Positions 57,341 to 64,000 of a stretch of DNA of 64,000 nt are shown here, in pieces. A model generated the notes under the pieces. It searched no databases. It saw only the letters and a list, made by a program, of their open reading frames with translations, and had not been told where the DNA came from. Source of the stretch: Fremontodendron californicum (Eukaryota > Streptophyta > Magnoliopsida > Malvales > Malvaceae); the NCBI GenBank assembly GCA_030761205.1, contig JAULJL010000027.1, forward strand, positions 21,248,498 through 21,312,497, read 5' to 3'. Position 1 is the first letter of the stretch; each line of letters starts with the position of its first letter. The position numbers were made by a program, and so were the translations under genes.

Positions 57341-59196
57341 AAGAGTGCAGTGGCTGAATTCCTGGCGGATAAAGCCAATGAAGATTATGAGCTAGTGAAG
57401 TTTGATTTCCCTAATGAGGACTTGATGGCTATTTCTGAAGAAGATGAAGACAAGGAATCAAAGAAAGATGTGTGGAAGATGTATTTCGACAGCGCATCGA
57501 ATGCTCTGGGGCACGGTGTTGGAGCGATTTTGATATCGCCAAAAGGGACCTACTGCCCAATCATTGCAAGATTGACTTTCAAATGCACCAACAATGTGGC
57601 GGAGTATGAGGCCTGTGTCATGGAACTTCAAGTGGCTATTGCAAAGAAGATAAGCGAGTTAGAGATGTATGGAGACTCTGCTCTAGTCATTTGTCAGTTA
57701 AAAGGGGAATGGGAGACAAGGGACTCGAAGTTGGTTCGCTACCACAAGTTCATAGTTGAATTGGTTCAACAATTCGATAAGATTGAATTCAACTATCTAC
57801 CAGAGGAAAATCAAATGGCCGATGCCCTTGCTACGTTAGCCTCAATGTTCAAGATAAATACAAGCGCTGACGTCCAGCCCATTAAGATGAGCATACGAGA
57901 GTTACCCGCACACTGTATGTATGTTGAAGAAGAGCCGGAAGGGAGACCATGGTACCATGACATCCTGCAATACGTAAAACATCAGCAGTACCCAGAACAT
58001 GCCACAGAAAATGACAAAAGAACTTTGAGAGGATTGGCGATGGGATTCTTTCTAGATAAAGAAGTATTGTACAAAAGGAGTAGAGATCATACATTGCTAA
58101 GGTGTGTGGAAGCAAATGAAGCTAAAAGAATACTCGAGGAGGTTCACGAAGGGGTTTGTGGAACACATGCAAACGGCCACATGATGGCTAAATAGATTAT
58201 GAGAGCAGGTTATTATTGGATGACTGTGGAGAGGGATTGCATCAGGTATGTTCGAAAATGCCATAAGTGCCAGATATACGCGGATAAGGTACATGCTCCT
58301 CCGACAGCTCTACACATCATGACAACGCCGTGGCCTTTTTCTATGTGGAGAATGGATGTGATTGGGCCAATTACCCCTAAGGCCTCGAACAAGTATCGCT
58401 TCATTTTGGTGGTGATCGATTATATCACGAAGTGGGTTGAAGCTGCTTCTTATACTAATGTGACCAAGTCCGTGGTATGTAGGTTCTTAAAGAAGGAAGT
58501 AATCTGCCGATACGGTCTCCCAGAGAAAATCATTACAGATAATGTTCTCAATCTAAACAATACCATGATGAAAGAGATTTGTACCAGTTTAAAGTCAGAT
58601 ATCACAACTCGGCACCTTACCGTCCCAAGATGAACGGGGCAGTGGAAGCTGCTAACAAGAATATAAAGAAATTCATGGCCAAAATGACTGATAAGTACAA
58701 AGATTGGCACGAGAAACTCCCATTTTCTCTACACGCTTACAGAACATCAGTGCGTACTTCTACAGAGGCTACTCCTTATTCCCTGGTGTATGGGATGGAA
58801 GTTGTTTTTCCAATTGAGGTTGAAATCCCCTCTTTGAGAATTTTGATGGAAGTCGAGCTGGAAGAAGCAGAATGGGTTCGAGCCCACTATGAGCAACTTA
58901 ATTTGATTGAGGAAAAAAAGATGACGGCACTGTGTCATGGCCAATTATACCAAAGACATATGATAAGGGCACATAATAAAAAGGTTCGCCCAAGAGAGTT
59001 TCGAAAAGGTGATTTGGTTTTGAAGAAGATCCTTCCTAATCAGCAAGATCCAAGGGGAAAATAGGCACCTAATTGGGAAGGTCCGTACATGGTGAAAAGA
59101 GTATTTTCAGGAGGGGCAATGATTTTAGCCGAAATGGACAGCGCAGATTTTTCAAGTCCAATCAATGCTGATGCAGTGAAGAAATATTATGCATAA
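57341..59196 (+). pseudogene. Ogre second RNase H and integrase, broken
   Basis: The second RNase H (archaeal-type, typical of Tat/Ogre) has MYFDSASNALGHGVGAIL (about 57478), NVAEYEACVMEL, MYGDSALVICQL and NQMADALATLAS. The integrase HHCC is at about 58140-58270 (HEGVCGTHANGH...CHKCQ). The catalytic residues are in MDVIGP (58350), TDNVLN (58537) and GAVEAANKNIKKF (58640). A stop at 58193-58195, a frameshift near 58585 and a TAG at 59062 break it. The final stop is TAA 59194-59196. No chromodomain is visible, as usual for this clade. Confidence 0.87.
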
Positions 59197-60324
59197 AAAA
59201 TGAAAAAAAAAAGAAAAAAATCAAATTGAAAACCCGACAGGGCGGTTTGAGTAAAAAAAAAATAGATTCAGACTGAAAACCCGAAATGGCGGTTCGAATC
59301 AAAGGAAGGATCTAGGTCGAAAACCCTAAAGGGCAACTTAGATGAAGGATAAACAAGAGTTGGGGCAACAGGAAATAACCCGTCTGAAGTGATTACGTGA
59401 GGCAAAGGATCAAGGCAGGATAGAAAATTTGAGCAAGCAGCAAATGCAGCGTGATTGGACGGTGCAAGACAGGGAGGGTAATTCGTGGTTTGACGCTCTC
59501 AGATTAGTCAAGGACATTGATGGATATTTCTTTCTCAAAAGAGAAATCTGGATTAGATCAATTGAGTACGTTTGAGTATTCATTATGGAGGGATCTATCC
59601 TCCTTCTGTCTTTATTTTCCTTTTGATTAATGCCAATATGTTCCTTTCTCTCTAAAATGAAAATATTTATCCTAATTCATAAAGTTTTGTCTTTGAGTTA
59701 ACTTTATTTCTTTGAAATTTTCTTTAAATAATGCATTATGTTGGCATGAAATGTGAATGATGATAAATAAATGAACATTGCATAAATGGAGCTTTCATGA
59801 TTACTCTATGGAAATTTAAGAATTGGCAAATCAGAAAGAGAAAAAAAGATGATAAGGAGATGATGGGACAATATAAGACAATGATTTATTTGTATCATTT
59901 GGAAGTAAAGAAAGTAATGATTGATACGAGAAAATGTTTTGAGGGAAGTGTACAAAGCTCTGACTCCGGCTAAGAAAAGATCGTGAAGAAGTAAGTTGTG
60001 GACAGTTAGTCAAGTCGAAGAAGGAAAAGAAGGGAAATTGGAAAAATAGAAAAGAAGTTTATAAAAAAAAAGGATAAGAAGCTTAATCAGGTCAACTTTA
60101 GGAGAACCACTAATTGATAAGATACACACAGGGGCATCGAATCATGATTCGAGCCTTAAGTTATGCATTCCATTATCATAAGCATGCATTGCATCATCAT
60201 GACATTGCAAACAATTAGGAATTAACATTGTACAAAAAAAGATATGAATGACAGGCAGACAAGAAAAATTGGAAACCGACTACAACAGGGAGTTGGAAAT
60301 CATCATGATAATCAGGAGAAAGGT
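59197..60324 (+). other. Ogre 3' non-coding region with a triple GAAAACCC motif
   Basis: GAAAACCCGACAGGGCGGTT recurs three times with period about 46 at 59227, 59274 and 59318 (the third less exact). Each can pair internally as a small hairpin (CCC...GGG). The rest is A/G-rich and non-coding. Confidence 0.6.
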
Positions 60325-60802
60325 AGCAATTTATTTTGTAAGTGATAGAGCCTCTGATGAGAGGAGTAGTTTATTTTCCAAAGTGATAGAGCTTCTGATT
60401 AGAGGAGCAATATTTTCCAAAGTGATAGAGCCTCTGATGAGAGAAGCAATTTATTTTCCAAAGTGATAGAGCCTCTGATGAGAGGAGCAATTTATTTTCC
60501 AAGTGATAGAGCCTCTGATGAGAGGAGCAATTTATTTTTCTAAGTGATGGAGCCTCTGTTGAGAGGAGCAATTTATTTTCAAGTGATAGAGCCTCTGATG
60601 AAAGGAGCAATTTATTTCTCAAGTGACGGAGCCTCTGATGAGATGAGCAATATACTTTCCAAGTGATAGAGCCTCTGATGAGAGAAGCAATTTATTTTCC
60701 AAGTGATAGAGCCTCTGATTAGAGGAGCAATTTACTTTTCAAGTGATAGAGCCTCTGATAAGAGGAGCAGATTATTCTTCAAATGACAAAACCTCTAATG
60801 GA
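60325..60802 (+). repeat. Tandem array, about 11 copies of a 39-41 bp unit
   Basis: The unit is AAGTGATAGAGCCTCTGATG then AGAGGAGCAATTTATTTTCC. Each copy has CCTCT-GATG-AGAGG, a 5-bp stem with a 4-base loop that can extend to GCTCC/GGAGC-like pairing in part. Copies differ by a few substitutions. The array lies just before the 3' LTR, in the transcribed 3' non-coding region. Confidence 0.92.
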
Positions 60803-60889
60803 GAAAACCTTTAGAACGCGAGCATACATAATCCCAGACAAAAAATGCTGCTCGTGTCTTTGCCCTATTCTTGATTCTCAGCAATGTGC

Positions 60890-60902
60890 AAAGAGGGGCA
60901 GC
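60890..60902 (+). promoter_or_regulatory. Ogre polypurine tract
   Basis: AAAGAGGGGCAGC directly before the TG of the 3' LTR at 60903. Confidence 0.7.
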
Positions 60903-62471
60903 TGTTGCAACCGTTTTTATCCCGGGCCGGATCCGAACCCTACCCGGGCCTTCTACAGGCCCTATGACAGGCCCCACCCAGGGCCCGTTTGGGCCTGCTA
61001 GCCAAGCAGGCCAAATCAGGCCTGCTGGCCTGGCAGGCACACCCAGGCCACCAGGCCTACTGCCTAGTCCAGCAAGGCCTGCTAAGGCCCGTTTACCATT
61101 TTGGCCGCCTGTTACCAAACAGGTCCATTCCCAAACACCATTCAGCAAACCGTAACAACCCTAGCCCTAGGCAGCCACCCCTAGAAAGCCACCCCTGCCA
61201 CAACCACTCCCTCTGGCAGCCACCACCATTTCCCCAGGCAACCACCCCTTCACACCATCCCAAAAACAAGCCTCCCAGAAACCCCAATCCCCTAACCCTA
61301 GCACACACCATCCCTTTCGGGACCAAACCCCTACGCCACCATGGACCACTTTCCGAAACCCCATTCCACCCACCACAAGCAATATCCCAACCCCAAATTC
61401 GGGGACCCGGATCCCAAACCCTGGGGTTCTGAAACCAAAACCCTTTAAAAGAAGGGGATCCGAACACACAAAAAAGAAAAGAAAGAGGAAAAAAAAACCA
61501 TCACCAAAAAAACATTCGAAAACCCCTGCAAAAACAACAGCAAAAACACACAAAAAAATACCAACGAACCCCAAAAAAACAAAGAAACAGTTTTTTCAGA
61601 AAAAAAAAAGAAGAAACTGAAAAAAAAAGAGCTCTCAATCTTGGAGTTTTCCAATCTGAGGTTTTCAAGCGATTCGAATCGCTCGTTGGTGGTCCGGTCT
61701 CAGTCCGGTGGCTATTCACAGTGGTTTTTGAGGTTGGTAGTCGAGGAGTTTTTCCTAGATCTAGGATATTTGGCTCCGATTTGGGCAAAACGGAGCCCAG
61801 AATCGGAAAGAGAGGGTCGAAAAGAAGCTAGGTTGGGATTTTAGGGGTTCACCGGAGCTCTGACACGACGACGAACGGCGGTGCCGATGGCGGTGACTGG
61901 TCGAATTCTGCGAAAATATGAATTTTTCAGGGAAAGAAAGAACAAGAGAGAGGGGAGCAGAAAAGGAAGAAAAGAAAAAAAAATTGGGGTTTTATAGACG
62001 CCCCAAACGACGTCGTTTTGGGGGAGAGAAAAAAATTAAGCGGGTCAAGATGACCCGCGTGTCGACCCGCGGTCCAATTCGGAAGGACCCGGCCCAGATG
62101 TAACCCAGTTTAAAAAAAAGGGTCAAAACAACGCAGTTTCAGTAAAAAAAAAAAAAGAGGAAAGATTCAGATCTACCAGCCTAGACCCGACCCGCGCCCG
62201 ACCGCACCGACCCGCGTGCCTCTACCAGCCCAGGCCCAGGTCCAGCAACCAAAACCTGCTATTTTCAGAATTGGGTCAAGCCCAAGACAGTTTTGGGTAT
62301 AATTCTTTTTATATTTTATGTTATTTGTTTAAATGAATACTTATTTATTTTTATTTTTATTTTTATATATTTTTGTTATTTTTTTTCTTATTAAAAATAT
62401 TAATAATTTACTTACTAAAATCTTCTAAAAAAAGATATAATAAAAAAGGTTTTTACGATAGTTAAATAAAG

Positions 62472-62509
<38 letters not shown>

Positions 62510-62668
62510 AATATTCAACACGAATGACTTTTTTTTTTGTTTATTTACGGTTTTTTTTAATATATTAATTTGTGCCATTCATTTCTTTTACAAAATATAT
62601 AATAATAACAAAATAAAAGTAAATAATAACCTTTCTCAAAAATATATTTTTGGAGGCATTCGATAAAA

Positions 62669-62699
<31 letters not shown>

Positions 62700-63562
62700 A
62701 ATGAAAAAATGGGTGAATACGGATTTACTGACGACGGAATTCGAAGGACATCACGGTTGTGATTCCTAAGATATCCCGAGGTGAGAGAATTTCGTTAAAT
62801 ATTACCACGAGTGGTGTGAGTATTTGGCGATATGCTCAATACAAAAATTCGTTTTCACTTTAAAATGAAATTAGCCAAAATAATAAATAAATAAATAATG
62901 AATGTTACGTGTTTGATATTTTGCCATGCTCGTTTTTTTATATATAATGATTTGCATGTTTAATCTTATAGTTATGTATTTAATCATATGTCTTATATGC
63001 TTAACCGTGTGCATCTCATGTGTAAATATTCGCATCGTACGCATCTAAATAAAAACGGGTGTAAATTACCGATGACGGAATTCGAAGGATGTCACGGTTG
63101 TGATTCCTAAGATATCTTGAGGTGAGCGTTAAATACCACCAAGAGTGTTGGGAATGTTTAATGAGTATTCTCGATAATAGATTTACGTTCATTTCATTTT
63201 CAAAAAAATAATAACAATTCTAAAAAAAAAAGCATGTTTTCAAAAATAAAATAAAATAAAAGAGAATTAGTTTTAAATACTGAGGTTAAATCCATTAAAT
63301 CGAGATTTAAGATAACACGTGATTAAATGGTACCGTTTTCTAAACGGGCGTTGCGGGGGTGCTAATCCTTCCCCGCACGTAACCGACTCCCGAACCCGAT
63401 TTTGTTTTCTCTCTGGTTCAAAATACGGACTTCGAAATTGGTTTTAAAAAAATGTTTTAATTAATTTTAAAATATTTCACTAAAATCAATTTTAATAGGT
63501 GGCCAATCACACCTACAAAAAAATTTGGTGGCGACTTCATTTTGTTTTCAAAATCGTCTTAG
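60903..63562 (+). repeat. 3' LTR of the Ogre element
   Basis: 2660 bp, aligned with 45644-48311 with small indels. It keeps the 32 bases missing from the 5' LTR (about 63331-63362). It stops at about 63562, so it lacks the last 30 bases or so of the 5' LTR. Confidence 0.88.
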
Positions 63563-63774
63563 CGGACTTTTAAATATTAAAAAATATATATATATAGCCA
63601 GATGGTGGCAATTTTTCTTAGTATTTTTTAAAATTTTACGCTGAAAAATGATCAGAGGGATGACGATTTTTTAGCTAATTTTAAAACAAATGAATTTTGA
63701 GAATTAATCTTAAAATAAAGATATTTCGATAAATAATTTATTTTAGCTATATTATAATAAATAAATAAAAAACC
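63563..63774 (-). repeat. Right TIR of the MULE, outer part
   Basis: The reverse complement matches 37790-38024. Its first palindrome has decayed to AAAAAATCGTCAT...ATCATTTTTCAGC, and the second has lost one half. Confidence 0.8.
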
Positions 63775-64000
63775 TGTTTTATCTATCAATTTATAATTTA
63801 AAACTTTTGATAATATCTAAGTCGTAAGGACAAAAATTGAAATCCGCATCATTGGGCGGGTTTCGTACTAGAGTAGTTGAAATTTTGGTAAAAGAAACTT
63901 ACCTCCCTTGAGGCTTGATAGTGGACGAAAAACGCTTGATTAATGAAATCTTACATTAGTTATATTTTCAAGAGATATAAAATGTATTTTTCAAATTAAT
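63775..64000. other. Right flank of the MULE
   Basis: 226 bases with no recognisable feature; no target duplication matching 37780-37789 was seen. Confidence 0.4.

Larger units (their letters stand above)
45644..63562 (+). mobile_element. Ogre/Tat-lineage Ty3/gypsy retrotransposon, about 17.9 kb, non-functional
   Basis: LTRs are 45644-48311 and 60903-63562. The order is extra 5' ORF, gag, protease plus G-patch, intron-like gap, RT and RNase H, second RNase H, integrase without chromodomain, then a long 3' non-coding part. An extra ORF1, a second RNase H and an intron before RT are the hallmarks of the Ogre/Tat clade. All ORFs have stops. The insertion point is inside the right TIR of the MULE: ...CTAATCGTTGG on the left and GGACTTTTAAATATT on the right join to the expected TIR sequence. 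The 3' LTR ends about 30 bases earlier than the 5' LTR, and no clean target duplication remains. Confidence 0.9.
37790..63774. mobile_element. Large Mutator-like element (MULE) with PMD gene and transposase, interrupted by an Ogre retrotransposon
   Basis: The left end 37790-38260 matches the reverse complement of the right end in two pieces: 63774-63563 (outer part) and 45643-45190 (inner part). Matching words include AATATAGCT, AATTATTTATCGAAATA, GATTAATTC, CAGCGTAAAATTTTAAAAAA, TTTAAAAGTCC, then AACGRTTAGAAAAAAAT and ACCTTGGTT. Inside are a PMD gene (plus) and a MuDR-type transposase (minus), arranged convergently. The Ogre at 45644-63562 splits the right TIR. Without it the MULE would be about 8.1 kb. 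I found no convincing 9-bp target-site duplication, so the exact ends are uncertain by some bases. Confidence 0.85.

Noticed and set aside
60325..60802. Regular repeat array as a CRISPR array
   Set aside because: Units are contiguous with no unique spacers, and the context is a plant retrotransposon.

Overview
The window looks like a euchromatic-to-repeat-rich transition in a eudicot plant nuclear genome. I would guess Malvaceae (cotton, hibiscus or cacao relatives) from family resemblance, but nothing in the sequence proves this. The evidence for a plant is GT-AG introns, berberine-bridge-enzyme-like (BBE-like) genes, Sirevirus and Ogre/Tat retrotransposons, and a Mutator-like element (MULE) carrying a plant mobile domain (PMD) gene.

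Region 1 (1-15000) is the genic end. It holds the last five exons of a gene resembling MEE22/EMB1611 (plus strand), with a tRNA-derived SINE in its last intron. A minus-strand cluster of BBE-like flavoproteins follows: two intact single-exon genes (6867-8474 and 13146-14777) and two decayed copies (5849-6500 and 12236-12425). The intact paralogues differ at predicted active-site positions, so they probably act on different substrates.

Region 2 (15000-24000) is AT-rich and holds old repeats: an inverted pair of GGGCC-rich elements (about 16.8 and 20.1 kb) and a minus-strand Ty3/gypsy gag relic between them.

Region 3 (24035-34348) is a complete-length but broken Sirevirus (Ty1/copia). It has two 1.15-kb LTRs, an initiator-tRNA-Met type PBS, gag, protease-integrase-RT-RNase H, a third ORF and several polypurine tracts. 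It sits inside an older, similar element whose remains lie on both sides.

Region 4 (37790-63774) is the most interesting part. Long, diverged terminal inverted repeats define one very large MULE. It carries a PMD gene (plus strand) and a MuDR-type transposase (minus strand), convergently arranged and both now broken. An approximately 17.9-kb Ogre/Tat Ty3/gypsy element inserted inside the right inverted repeat and cut it in two. That Ogre carries an extra 5' ORF, gag, protease with G-patch, a probable intron, RT, a second RNase H and integrase, then a tandem array of about 11 hairpin-forming 40-bp units before the 3' LTR.

Only the MEE22-like gene and the two BBE-like genes look functional. 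All TE-encoded genes contain stops or frameshifts. All coordinates and alignments were made by eye.
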